This document shows positions 9,528-18,702 of a stretch of 64,000 bases of DNA, piece by piece. The stretch covers positions 34,241 to 98,240 of the forward strand of contig CANJLF010000010.1 in assembly GCA_947475295.1 (NCBI GenBank). The letters are read 5' to 3'. The translations under genes and the position numbers were made by a program. This stretch comes from Fidelibacterota bacterium (GTDB lineage Bacteria; Pseudomonadota; Alphaproteobacteria; Rhodospirillales; Rhodospirillaceae). Below the pieces are notes generated by a model, which saw nothing but the letters and a program-made list of their open reading frames with translations, was not told the DNA's origin and ran no database searches. The first letter of the stretch is position 1; the number at the start of each line of letters is the position of its first letter.

Positions 9528-10352
9528 ATGCACCTCTCCGTATCGCAGATCGCATGGGAGTCGGGCAAAGACCCGGCTTTCTTCGACCTTCTTTCCAGCG
9601 CTGATTTCACCCGCGTCGATATCGCGCCGACAAAGATCTGGCCCGATTGGACGATTTCCGGTCCATCGCCTTCTGAATATAAGGCGACGCTCGCTGCACG
9701 CGGCATGGCCTGCTCTGGCATGCAGTCGATTTTCTTCGGCTGCAAGGGCCTCAACGTGTTCGGAGACGATGCTTCCTGGAAGGCGCTTTGCGCGCATTTC
9801 CGCGTGGTCAGCAAAATGGCCGGCGAGCTCGGCGTCAAAGCGGTCGTCTTCGGCGCGCCGGTGAACCGCGATCCCGGCGACAACGCCGACGACATCATGC
9901 CGCGTGCGCTGGAGCGTTTCGGCAAGCTTGGAGATCTGGCGCAGGCCGAGGGAACTTGCCTTTGTCTTGAGCCCGTGCCTGCCGACCTCGGCAGCAGGTT
10001 TCTGCGCACGACCAAGGAAACCGCCGACTTTGTACGCCAGCTCAACCACGTGGGCGTGAAGATGAATCTGGATACGGCGGTCTTGGTCGCGGAAGGTTGG
10101 AACGCAGCGGAAACCCGTGCGGCAGTCACGCAAAATATCGATGTCATCGGCCATGTGCATGCCAGCGAGCCGCAGCTTGGACCGTTCACAGCGCCACAAG
10201 GGCTGCATAAGGACGTGGCGCAGGCCTTGCGTGACAGCGGCTATAAAGGCGACGTCGCCATTGAAATGCGCGCAGCCGCCACCGCCGATCAATCACGGGC
10301 CAACCTGATCGAGGCGCTTCGGTTTGTTGCCGGCGCCTACCGTTTACATTGA
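9528..10352 (+). CDS. Sugar phosphate isomerase/epimerase family (xylose isomerase-like TIM barrel)
   Basis: A 274-residue AP-endonuclease-2-like TIM barrel, the fold of IolE/IolI and hexulose isomerases. Metal-ligand positions appear as CLCLEPVP (Glu), MNLDTAV (Asp), VHASEP (His) and IEMR (Glu). Such enzymes isomerise keto sugars or inosose with a divalent metal. The stop overlaps the TTG proposed as the start of the following dehydrogenase gene. The pairing with a Gfo/Idh/MocA dehydrogenase is typical of sugar or inositol pathways, here probably serving synthesis of a modified sugar. Confidence 0.8.
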   Translation: MHLSVSQIAWESGKDPAFFDLLSSADFTRVDIAPTKIWPDWTISGPSPSEYKATLAARGMACSGMQSIFFGCKGLNVFGDDASWKALCAHFRVVSKMAGELGVKAVVFGAPVNRDPGDNADDIMPRALERFGKLGDLAQAEGTCLCLEPVPADLGSRFLRTTKETADFVRQLNHVGVKMNLDTAVLVAEGWNAAETRAAVTQNIDVIGHVHASEPQLGPFTAPQGLHKDVAQALRDSGYKGDVAIEMRAAATADQSRANLIEALRFVAGAYRLH

Positions 10353-11386
10353 GACCAGCCGCCGTGTCGCCGCACCGCTTTGGACTGATCGGCTACGGCC
10401 ACTGGGGCAAAAATCTTGCCCGCGCGGTTGTGAACCATCCGCAGGCTACGCTCGCATCAATCGCCGACGCCGGCGAAAAGGGCAGGGCGGCCGCCAAAGC
10501 CGCACACCCGACGGCTGAAGTTATCGGCGACGCCGAGACTATAATTGCCGACAAGTCCTTGACGGCCATCGTTATCACGTCGCCCGCCGCAACCCATTTC
10601 CCCTTGGCGTTGCGCGCGATCGAAGCCGGCAAACATGTCCTTATCACCAAGCCGGTCACTGAAACCGCCGCCCAGGCAGCGAAGCTGCGCGATGCCGCCG
10701 CCCAGCGTGGCGTCGCGGCCGTGGTGGATCACACGTTTCTCTACCATCCTTGCGTGACGCGATTGAAAACCGCGCTGACCGAAGGTTGGCTTGGCGCTCC
10801 TCTGATTTACGATACAGTCAGAACAGGTCTTGGGATCTACAAAGTAGACGCCGATATCATCGCGGACCTGGCGGTGCATGACCTCGCGATCATGGACTAC
10901 CTCTTTGGCGCACCGCAGTTCATTGCTGCGCAGTCCTACGCCGCCGTTGCGGGCTTTCTTCCCGACAATGCACTGATCACCGCGACTTACGCCTCGGGAT
11001 TGCGGGTTCATATACGGTCAAGCTGGCTGTCGCCGCTGAAGCAGCGCCTCGCGGTCTTGGTGGGCGCCAAACAAATGATTGTTTGGGATGATGCGTTGGC
11101 AGACCAGCGCTTGCGCGCCTTTGATAGTGGCGTTGATCTTCTGCCCGCCGCCGAAACCGCCGGCCGCGCGCCGCTCAGCTATCGCAATGGTGAGAGCAGA
11201 ACGCTGCCGGTGCCCGACATCGAGCCCTTGCGTGCCGAGGTTGACGACCTGATTGCCTGCATGACCAGCGGCAAGAAAGCCATCAGCTCGCTGGATGCCG
11301 CGAGCCGCGTCATGGCCGCCGTCGAAGCCTGCCAACAGTCTGCCGCCCGCGGCGGCATCCAAGTCGCCTTTCCTTCCGTCACCTGA
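10349..11386 (+). CDS. Gfo/Idh/MocA family oxidoreductase
   Basis: A ~345-residue NAD(P)-dependent sugar dehydrogenase. The N-terminal Rossmann motif is GLIGYGHWGKN, followed by the family signature ITKPVTETAAQA with Lys in the EKP-like position and a DLAVHDLAIMDY stretch carrying the His used in catalysis. Possible starts are a TTG at 10349 overlapping the previous stop (TTGA) or a GTG at 10364; both are non-ATG. It likely oxidises or reduces a sugar (or NDP-sugar) together with the neighbouring isomerase. Substrate cannot be read. Confidence 0.85.
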   Translation: MRPAAVSPHRFGLIGYGHWGKNLARAVVNHPQATLASIADAGEKGRAAAKAAHPTAEVIGDAETIIADKSLTAIVITSPAATHFPLALRAIEAGKHVLITKPVTETAAQAAKLRDAAAQRGVAAVVDHTFLYHPCVTRLKTALTEGWLGAPLIYDTVRTGLGIYKVDADIIADLAVHDLAIMDYLFGAPQFIAAQSYAAVAGFLPDNALITATYASGLRVHIRSSWLSPLKQRLAVLVGAKQMIVWDDALADQRLRAFDSGVDLLPAAETAGRAPLSYRNGESRTLPVPDIEPLRAEVDDLIACMTSGKKAISSLDAASRVMAAVEACQQSAARGGIQVAFPSVT

Positions 11387-11392
11387 AAACAC

Positions 11393-12967
11393 ATGAACGC
11401 CGCGCCCACCACCCTGACGCTTCAAGAGGCCATTGCCGGGCGTCACTATGACGCCGCTTTGAGCGCCTTGAAGGCGAGACTGCGCGATGAACCCCAGACT
11501 TTATTGGACGCGAAAGATTGGTCAAAATTCTTCACACCCTATGACTGGTTTGAAGCCGAGGGTGAATCCGAACGGTATTTGCAATATGCGACGGACTTAA
11601 TCACGGCAGTTGCGGACCGCGCGGAAGGTTTGAGTGACCAGGCGCTCGGTAAAAACCTTGCCACGGCTTTCATTTACGGCACGCATTTTCGATTCACCGC
11701 TCATAGCAGCGGCGATCCGCGACCGCTGATGCGCGGCCGGGCACGCTTGTTTGGCAGGGCTTTGTCAGACTCGCCGATTCCCCGCACGCACACCTTTGCT
11801 ACCGCTGTTGCCGGCAAGCGCCCGCGCTTAGGCGTTCTGTTTAAGCATCTTAGGCAAGACCCCGAAACGACATCCATGCTGCCGTTCTTCGAAGAGGCAA
11901 AGGCGCAGGGCATTGAGGTTGTTTTGTTCGTAGGTTCCGACGCCATCGATCAGAAGCTGCTGCAATACGTGAGCCCGCGTTGCGATCAGGTTTATCGCCT
12001 GCCGGATGATTTGGGGCAGGCTATCCTCCAGATTCGGCAGTGTAATCTCGACATCGTCTTCTTTGGCAACGACATTACCGCCAAGCCGAGCTCGTTTGCT
12101 TTCCTGAGTTTCTTCCGCCTTGCCCGCCTTGGCGCTTTCTGTGTGAGCACGATCAGCACAACGGCTTCGCCGGCCATGGACGTGTACTTTGGCTCTCCCT
12201 ATCACCTGAAGTTCGGCTTTGATAAGCACTTCGACGAGCGGTTTATTGCTTTACCCGACCCCAGCTATGCCTTTTCTTATCCGCTGGGCCGGGTGCAAAC
12301 CGGCATCCAGGTGACGCGCGCGCAAGTCGGCGTCAGCGATGAGACCCCCTTGTTCATTTCCGGCGCCAATCAGACCAAGCTTCATAAGCCCTTGATTGCC
12401 GCATGGGCGAGGATCCTGCACCGGAGCCCCGGCGCGCGTTTATTGCTCTATCCCTTTCCGCCGCACTATGGCGCCGCGCGTCAAGACATCGCGACCCGGG
12501 TCATAGCGCATTTCGCTGAATTCGGTATTGCCGAAAATAGAGTCATTATCACCGACGGTCTTCCGCGCGATGCCGTGATTAGCCTGCTTGGACAGGGCGA
12601 TCTGGGCCTCGACTCTTTTCCCTATACGGGCGCGACGACGCTTGTCGACGCCGTCGAAGCCGGGCTCCCCACCGTCAGCTTGAAGGGCGGCGCCTTACGC
12701 ACCAGCCATGGGGCCGCCATCCTGCATGCGGCCGGGTTCGACGATCTGGTGGTCGACACGGTTGACGATTACGTCGACTTGGCCGTGCGCTTGATGGAGA
12801 ACCGGCCCCTGCGTATGGCCTTGAAGGCCCGTTTCGTCGAGGCAAATCGCGCCATTCCGCCGTTTCTGCGGCCAAAGGACTTTTCAATCGCCGTGGCGCA
12901 AATCTATCATAAGCTGCATGGCGAGCTTGCCGAGGGGCGCGCTCCGGTTCGTGAAGGCCGTATATGA
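11393..12967 (+). CDS. GT41 (OGT/SPINDLY)-like glycosyltransferase without canonical TPRs
   Basis: A 524-residue protein whose C-terminal half resembles the GT-B domain of O-GlcNAc transferase/SPINDLY: LGLDSFPYTGATT, then AVEAGLPTVSLKG, TSHGAAIL and the late RLMEN helix. The N-terminal ~110 residues are helical but lack clear TPR consensus. GT41 enzymes put sugars on Ser/Thr of proteins using UDP- or GDP-sugars, so this could glycosylate a protein in the cytosol. It is six bases after the dehydrogenase and overlaps the next SDR gene by four bases (ATGA), so it shares their operon. Confidence 0.75.
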   Translation: MNAAPTTLTLQEAIAGRHYDAALSALKARLRDEPQTLLDAKDWSKFFTPYDWFEAEGESERYLQYATDLITAVADRAEGLSDQALGKNLATAFIYGTHFRFTAHSSGDPRPLMRGRARLFGRALSDSPIPRTHTFATAVAGKRPRLGVLFKHLRQDPETTSMLPFFEEAKAQGIEVVLFVGSDAIDQKLLQYVSPRCDQVYRLPDDLGQAILQIRQCNLDIVFFGNDITAKPSSFAFLSFFRLARLGAFCVSTISTTASPAMDVYFGSPYHLKFGFDKHFDERFIALPDPSYAFSYPLGRVQTGIQVTRAQVGVSDETPLFISGANQTKLHKPLIAAWARILHRSPGARLLLYPFPPHYGAARQDIATRVIAHFAEFGIAENRVIITDGLPRDAVISLLGQGDLGLDSFPYTGATTLVDAVEAGLPTVSLKGGALRTSHGAAILHAAGFDDLVVDTVDDYVDLAVRLMENRPLRMALKARFVEANRAIPPFLRPKDFSIAVAQIYHKLHGELAEGRAPVREGRI

Positions 12968-13656
12968 CGAAAACCCACCTTATTTCCGGCGTGACGTCGG
13001 GCATCGGCCAGGCCATCACCAAGCGCCTGCAGGCCAAAGGCGAACGCGTTGTGCCGATCGTGCGCTCCGCCGCCCACGCCGAAGCAATCGGCGCCGATGC
13101 GCACATCCTATGCGACTTCGGCGAACCGCAGCGGGTGAGGGATGCGGTGCGCGATTTCAGCGAGCAGCTTGACAGCTTCATCAACTGCGCCGCGACGACC
13201 ATCGGCAAGGCGATCTTTACCTCGACGCTGGAGGAAACCCAGCATCTGCTGAATGTAAACCTCATCAGCCCGATGATGATTTGCGCCGAATTGAAAAAGA
13301 ACATGAAGGACGGCGGCGCCATCCTGCTGTTCAGCTCCCAGTCGGCCTACAGAGGCGGATTTGACGACGCTTACAATGTTTCGAAGGGCGGCATCAATAC
13401 ATTCATCAAGTGTATGGCTCTCAAATTTGCGCCGGCGGTGCGCGTTTTCGGCATCGCGCCGGGAATAACGCTGGAAACCCGGATGACGCGGGAACGCAAA
13501 GCCGACGACCTCGCGCCCATCAAGGAACAGATTCCCTTGAAGCGCTTCGGCAACATCAACGAAATGGCGGAGCTGGTGGAGTGTTTGCTTGGGCCCGCGG
13601 GCTCCTATATCACCGGCGCCGTGATCGATATCAACGGCGGCAATTATCTGCGGTAG
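12964..13656 (+). CDS. Short-chain dehydrogenase/reductase
   Basis: A 230-residue classical SDR. The cofactor motif is GVTSGIGQA, NCAATT matches the NNAG position, the catalytic Ser lies in LFSSQSA, and Tyr137 and Lys141 form YNVSK. The C-terminus has the family ending GAVIDINGGNYL. It reduces or oxidises a hydroxy/keto group, probably on a sugar or lipid intermediate. ATGA overlap with the GT41-like gene and a six-base gap to the next gene place it in the same operon. Confidence 0.88.
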   Translation: MTKTHLISGVTSGIGQAITKRLQAKGERVVPIVRSAAHAEAIGADAHILCDFGEPQRVRDAVRDFSEQLDSFINCAATTIGKAIFTSTLEETQHLLNVNLISPMMICAELKKNMKDGGAILLFSSQSAYRGGFDDAYNVSKGGINTFIKCMALKFAPAVRVFGIAPGITLETRMTRERKADDLAPIKEQIPLKRFGNINEMAELVECLLGPAGSYITGAVIDINGGNYLR

Positions 13657-13662
13657 GAAATC

Positions 13663-14664
13663 ATGGACACTCTAGAGCAACGCAAAACCGTTATCGAACT
13701 ATACGCTGCCGGCAGATTGCCAGAGGCCTATCAAGCTGCATCCGCGCTTGTGGCCGCAGCGCCCGGTGATTTGCAAATCCTCGATCTGCTCCATAAAATT
13801 CGCATGGAGTTCAACAGCAGTAAGCAACTAGAGTTTTTGACCGACCTCAGTAAACAGGTCCGTTGGATCAATAACTCGGTCTCTCAGGGTTTGGTTCATT
13901 CGATCCTGCAGGACCCCAAGTTCGACGATCCATTACGGCTTGAGCGCTTCGGCGCATGCGCGGCCTCACAGAATGAAGAAGACGGCATGCTCGCGGAGAT
14001 TTTTCGCCGCATCGGCACGACCAGCCGCACCTTCTTTGAATTCGGCGTGGGCAACGGCCTGCAAAACATCACCTTGGCGGCGTTGCTGCAGGGCTGGTCC
14101 GGGGCGTGGATCGAAATTAACCTGCCCAAGGCCCAGTTCATCCGCGAGCGATTCGCCGACGCTATTCGCGCGGGCAAGCTCGTTCTCGGAACGACGGCTG
14201 TCAACGCCGAGAACATTAATCAGATTTCAAAAGAACTGAAGGTGCCCGACGAGATCGATCTGATGAGCATCGACATCGACGGCAACGACTATCACGTCTT
14301 TAAGGCGATGGACCGCGTTCGTGCCCGTGTTCTCGTGATGGAATACAACCCGCTGTATCCGCCGCCGATGCGCGTTGTGATGGCCTATGACCGGAATTAC
14401 GCCTACAATGACAATACTTACGTCGGTGCGTCGCTCCAATCCGTCACTGAATTGGCGGAAGCCAAAGGCTACCGGCTTGTGGCCTGCAGTATTTCCGGTG
14501 TGAACGCGGTTTTTGTGCGGTCAGATCTTGCCGCCGGGAAATTCGCCGAGCCCGCAACCCCCGCCCATCTGTTCCATACCGCCCGCTTCCAGCTCAGCTA
14601 CTCGGGCGGTTTTGGCGCCGGCCATAAGTCCAACATTAATAAATTCGAAGAACCGAAGTGGTAA
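13663..14664 (+). CDS. FkbM-like SAM methyltransferase with N-terminal helical extension
   Basis: A 333-residue protein. About 110 N-terminal residues are helical with one TPR-like unit (AAGRLPEAYQAASALVAAAP). The methyltransferase core follows: FFEFGVGNGLQN (motif I), WIEINL (motif II acidic), and LMSIDIDGNDYHVFKAM, the DIDG(x)D pattern seen in FkbM-type sugar O-methyltransferases. It ends the operon that begins at 7299; the next gene is 138 bases away. Likely glycan methylation; acceptor unknown. Confidence 0.72.
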   Translation: MDTLEQRKTVIELYAAGRLPEAYQAASALVAAAPGDLQILDLLHKIRMEFNSSKQLEFLTDLSKQVRWINNSVSQGLVHSILQDPKFDDPLRLERFGACAASQNEEDGMLAEIFRRIGTTSRTFFEFGVGNGLQNITLAALLQGWSGAWIEINLPKAQFIRERFADAIRAGKLVLGTTAVNAENINQISKELKVPDEIDLMSIDIDGNDYHVFKAMDRVRARVLVMEYNPLYPPPMRVVMAYDRNYAYNDNTYVGASLQSVTELAEAKGYRLVACSISGVNAVFVRSDLAAGKFAEPATPAHLFHTARFQLSYSGGFGAGHKSNINKFEEPKW

Positions 14665-14802
14665 ACGGAAGCTCAAAGGCTATGTAAGCTGCGGGAATCC
14701 TGGGCGTTACCTCCGTTGCCACCCAAGCAACTTTGGTCTTCTAGTGAATTTCGTGCTAATAGCCTATAACACAAGCAATATCTGTTTCCGCATGGACGGG
14801 TC

Positions 14803-16734
14803 ATGAGAAAATTAAGTTTCGTAAATCCGAATTTTCAGCAGGGGCCTAAAGAGCTCAACGCTTATTACCTGCCCTACAGCGCGGGTGTGCTGCTGAGCTA
14901 CGCCTTCAAGGACCCAGAGATCCGTTCATCCTGGGAAATCGCCGACTTGATTTGGCGCCGCGACCCCATCGAGGAAACCGCGCGTAGGCTGGCCGATCAC
15001 GATGTCATCGCGCTCAGCACCTACGTCTGGAATCACAAATACAACTACACACTCGGCAAGCGGATTAAGGAACTCAACCCGAAGGCCCTCATCGTCGCCG
15101 GAGGTCCTGAGCCGGCCATCACCGACCCGGAGCTCTTTAGAAAGAATCCGTGGATGGATATGTGCGTGACGATGGAAGGCGAGATCACGTTCAAAAAAAT
15201 CCTTGAGAATTTCGGCGGTGACTACTCAAAAATTCCCGGCATACTGATCAACGACAACGGCAATGTCGTGAACACGGGAACCTCCGCACGCATTGAAGTC
15301 TTGGACGATATTCCGAGCCCGTACTTCGCCGGCATCTTCGACAAGCTCATTGAACAGTATCCCGACATCGAGTGGCACGGCACCTTGGAGACCAATCGCG
15401 GGTGCCCCTATTCGTGTACGTTCTGCGACTGGGGCAGCTTGACCTACAACAAGGTCAAAAAGTTCGATTTGGATCGCGTCTTGTCCGAATTGGAGTGGCT
15501 GGGTGAACGCTGCGGCTACCTCACCGTCACCGACGCGAACTTCGGCATGTTTGTCGAGCGTGATGACGTGATCATCGACAAGCTCATTGCCGTGCAACGG
15601 AAATGGATGAAGTTGAAGAATTTCTCCATCACCTGGGCGAAGAATCAGAAAAACGAAGTCGTGAACATTGTCACGAAGCTGATCAAGGAAAGCCCGTTTT
15701 ACGGGGCCGGCCTGACTGTCAGCGTTCAAAGCATGGATACTAACGTTCTGGAGATCATCAAGCGTAAGAATCTTCAGCAGCACAAGATCGACGAGATCTT
15801 CTCGCTGTGCGCCAAGAAAAACGTGCCGGTATATTCCGAGTTGATTCTGGGACTGCCCGGCGATTCTGAAAAGACCTGGAAAGAATCCGTCTGGGCCGTG
15901 TTCCGGTCCGGCAATCACTACGGCGTGAACATTCTGCATGCGGCGCTTCTCGAAAACGCTGAAATGAACCTTCAGCAGCGCGCGGCTTATCAGATGGAGA
16001 GCGTCTCTGTTTATGACTACATGAGCGGAACCTACTCGGACGGCGAACTGGATGAGACCGTCGAGATTGTCATCGGTACGAAAGATCTGCCCAAGGACGC
16101 CATGCTCAGGACCATGGTTTGGAACAGCTTTATTCAGGCGTTCCACATCAATGGACTGACGACTTACATCGCGCGCTACCTACACGCAACCGGAACCGAT
16201 TACAGCGTGTTTTATGACAAGCTTTACGCGCACCTCAATAGTGAGGCGTGGTTCCAGAAAGAGTTCAGCGACACCAAGGGTTACTACGAGGAGTGGACGA
16301 AGAACGGCTACGTCCATCACGCGCCGATCGGCCGCGTTGAAGTCAGAGGCTGGAATTTGCACAACCGCCTCACCTGGCGGATTTATAACGAAGGTAAAGT
16401 TCCCTACGTCTTCGAAGTCGTTCAGAAGTTCCTCGAGAAGGAATTTCCGCTGGCCATTTTGCCGCAGTTGATCGATTTCCAAAGATCCTCGGTTATCGAA
16501 TACGAGAATTTGACGAGCCTGCCGCTGGTGCGGTCCTTCGACTACGACTTCTTGGGTTTCCTACATGAGGGAAGCCCCTTGAATGCGCGCGTGTCCTATT
16601 CTTTCGACACGACCGAAAACAAGGCGATGAGCTTCCAGATGTTCCTGGAGAACTTCTGGTTCGGTCGTAAGAGGAACTTCGGGCGCGCCAGGATTAACAC
16701 TCTGGAGAAAATCGCCTCCCGCTCCGTTGCCTAA
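14803..16734 (+). CDS. B12-binding domain radical SAM protein
   Basis: A 643-residue enzyme. Residues ~1-140 form a B12-binding-like domain (VIALSTYVWNHKY ... LIVAGGPEP), followed by the radical SAM motif Cys201-X3-Cys205-X2-Cys208 (GCPYSCTFCDWG) and a TIM barrel (ELILGLPGDSEKTW). A 220-residue C-terminal region has no motif I recognise. The canonical B12 DxHxxG motif is not obvious, so cobalamin may be bound base-off without it or not at all. Family members perform C- or P-methylation and ring rearrangements. It stands alone with ~130-bp gaps on both sides, inside the glycan region, so a sugar-modifying role is possible. Confidence 0.82.
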   Translation: MRKLSFVNPNFQQGPKELNAYYLPYSAGVLLSYAFKDPEIRSSWEIADLIWRRDPIEETARRLADHDVIALSTYVWNHKYNYTLGKRIKELNPKALIVAGGPEPAITDPELFRKNPWMDMCVTMEGEITFKKILENFGGDYSKIPGILINDNGNVVNTGTSARIEVLDDIPSPYFAGIFDKLIEQYPDIEWHGTLETNRGCPYSCTFCDWGSLTYNKVKKFDLDRVLSELEWLGERCGYLTVTDANFGMFVERDDVIIDKLIAVQRKWMKLKNFSITWAKNQKNEVVNIVTKLIKESPFYGAGLTVSVQSMDTNVLEIIKRKNLQQHKIDEIFSLCAKKNVPVYSELILGLPGDSEKTWKESVWAVFRSGNHYGVNILHAALLENAEMNLQQRAAYQMESVSVYDYMSGTYSDGELDETVEIVIGTKDLPKDAMLRTMVWNSFIQAFHINGLTTYIARYLHATGTDYSVFYDKLYAHLNSEAWFQKEFSDTKGYYEEWTKNGYVHHAPIGRVEVRGWNLHNRLTWRIYNEGKVPYVFEVVQKFLEKEFPLAILPQLIDFQRSSVIEYENLTSLPLVRSFDYDFLGFLHEGSPLNARVSYSFDTTENKAMSFQMFLENFWFGRKRNFGRARINTLEKIASRSVA

Positions 16735-16934
16735 AGCCGGCGCAGCCGGCCCTTTCCTTCGTCCTTTAAGGCCCTGGGCGGCTTTCCGCCGTTAGGAAAT
16801 ATTTAGGGTACTGGCCCTACCCTATATCCTGGCGCGGACTGGGGACATCTCTCGACTAACAGATGCTTATTCGGTGCCAGCAGGCAGCCCGGCCGGCTGT
16901 CCGTTTGCATGCGTCGCCCGCAGAAGAGGTTGCA

Positions 16935-18458
16935 GTGTCGGAAATTGAGGAAACAGTTTTTGCTTTTGACGCAGCCAAGGACTTTGAAGGGCTCCAGAAC
17001 TATTTTCTCGGCAGCAAAGAGCCGCCCCACGTCTTTGCCGGCGCCGTCTGGTCGTTGCTCGACAAGCAGCGGGTGCGCAGCGCCTACCTCATTTCAAAAT
17101 TGCTGCACATAAAAGGCGCCGTTAACCCGATCATGGCGCTCGCGATCTATCTCGGCGCCACCGATGTCGGGAACACCGAAGACGCCGAATTGGGACGACA
17201 TATCCTGCGGCATCTTTTTAACCGGCAATCGCCCCAGGATCAGGAGCTGACGCGCCGCGCGCTGGAGCCGTTCATCCTTAACGAGCTTTCGGCGGCGCTG
17301 GCGGAGCCGGACCTTTCGCCGCGCATGCTAAGGCTCTTGAGCATTTTGAAGGAGATTGTTCCGGAATTCCGTACGCTGTTTGATTTGACCGCACCCGCTC
17401 CGCCGTTCGATGTCAAAGCCCTCAGTGAAGCCGGCCGCGCCAGAGCCAAATTGGTGCCGGTTTCTCTGCCGCCTGCCGGCACACCACGCCGCCGCCGCCG
17501 CGCCATTGTCGCCATACGCGAATTGTTTTTTCCGCAATTCAAGAACTCGCGCGTCTTCGAGTCAGGCCCGACCATCGTAGCCGCTATGAAAGCCTATGGC
17601 TGGAACGCGAGCTTTGTCGGTATGAAATTCGATAAACAGGAAGAAAATGATTGCCGCGTTATCGTCGAGACGTGCATTCGGGAAAAAGCCGAGGTGTTGG
17701 TTCTCGACGCCGTGATCCTGCATTTTCCGGCTTACCTGCACATCCTCGCCGACTTGCGGGTGCAGATGCCGAATTTGAAGATCGTCGGGTATTATTTTGA
17801 TGCCTGGCCGATCAAAACCGCGCAGCTCAAAAGGGACTCAATCCTTTTGGACCTCGTCTGGACTATCAATCCCGGTCTGGACGCCTGGAACGAGCCCGAG
17901 CTCGTCGGCAAGGTCTTTGCCGCGCCTTTCCCGCGAGGTGGGGACTACGGCGGCCCGATCCTGCCGCTACTGCCCAAGATGACATTTATCGGTGGTGTCG
18001 CGGGATACAACTGGCACCGCGCGATTTGGATCGCGGCCATGCGGTCCGAACGCCTACCCGTCGAATCTCATATGACCGAATTTACGCACGACGGTCTGAC
18101 CCCGGTCGAAAGCTATTTGCTCTACATGCGCCGCTTGGCCGACAGCAGATGTTCGCTCAACTTCAGCATGCGCGGAAATATGGCCTTTATCGTCACGGGA
18201 CGGACCTTCGAGGTGCTGTCGGCCGGCGCGCTATTGGTGCAGGAACGCTGCCCGGAGATGGACTGCTATTTCATCGAAGGTGAACACTATTTGCCGTTCA
18301 CGACCTTCGCGGATCTCAGGTCCGTTGCGAAGTTCATCCAGGACAACCCGGAAGAGGCCGAGGATATCCGCCGCAAGGGCAACGCGTTCTTCCGCGAACG
18401 CTATATCGACGACAAGCTGATGGCCTACCTGGATCAGCGGCTTTTTTCGCCGATGTAA
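16935..18458 (+). CDS. CgeB-like glycosyltransferase (GT1-type C-terminal domain)
   Basis: About 507 residues. The N-terminal ~180 residues are helical; the rest is GT-B like, ending in the Glyco_trans_1_2/CgeB pattern: LNFSMRGNMAFIVTGRTFEVLSAGALLVQE, here quoted as SAGALLVQE plus RTFEVL, and a late HYLPF(T)TFADL. No signal peptide. I prefer the GTG at 16935, which has AGAAGAGG five bases upstream; the frame is open from an ATG at 16863 without a good ribosome-binding site. Probable cytosolic transferase in glycan or protein glycosylation; donor unknown. It has ~240 bp of non-coding DNA behind it. Confidence 0.7.
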   Translation: MSEIEETVFAFDAAKDFEGLQNYFLGSKEPPHVFAGAVWSLLDKQRVRSAYLISKLLHIKGAVNPIMALAIYLGATDVGNTEDAELGRHILRHLFNRQSPQDQELTRRALEPFILNELSAALAEPDLSPRMLRLLSILKEIVPEFRTLFDLTAPAPPFDVKALSEAGRARAKLVPVSLPPAGTPRRRRRAIVAIRELFFPQFKNSRVFESGPTIVAAMKAYGWNASFVGMKFDKQEENDCRVIVETCIREKAEVLVLDAVILHFPAYLHILADLRVQMPNLKIVGYYFDAWPIKTAQLKRDSILLDLVWTINPGLDAWNEPELVGKVFAAPFPRGGDYGGPILPLLPKMTFIGGVAGYNWHRAIWIAAMRSERLPVESHMTEFTHDGLTPVESYLLYMRRLADSRCSLNFSMRGNMAFIVTGRTFEVLSAGALLVQERCPEMDCYFIEGEHYLPFTTFADLRSVAKFIQDNPEEAEDIRRKGNAFFRERYIDDKLMAYLDQRLFSPM

Positions 18459-18702
18459 TCGCGTACTGACAGAAATAGGGAGTTTTAGCGGCTCCATGTA
18501 GATTCGGCTTTAAACCAATAGAAGCGTGCAGCCCGGCCAATTTTCGTGATATCTTAAGGCCTTGCAAGCTCCAAGCCGCTTTCTTTGCGCCGGGTAGTTT
18601 GACGGTAAAATCTGCTGCGCCTCGGCCTATCAAGCAATTTTTTGAAATGTGCGGGACGGCCTTTCGAAGTGCTGGCTCTAGACGAATGAAGGAGTTGCCA
18701 AA

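Noticed and set aside
15226..16146. 306-codon minus-strand open frame opposite the B12 radical SAM gene
   Set aside because: Shadow of a gene with intact CxxxCxxC motif; no ribosome-binding site or family match.
16735..16862. Terminator candidates between the B12 radical SAM and CgeB-like genes
   Set aside because: Hairpins such as GCCGGC-GCA-GCCGGC are present but no adequate T run follows, so I could not support a Rho-independent terminator.
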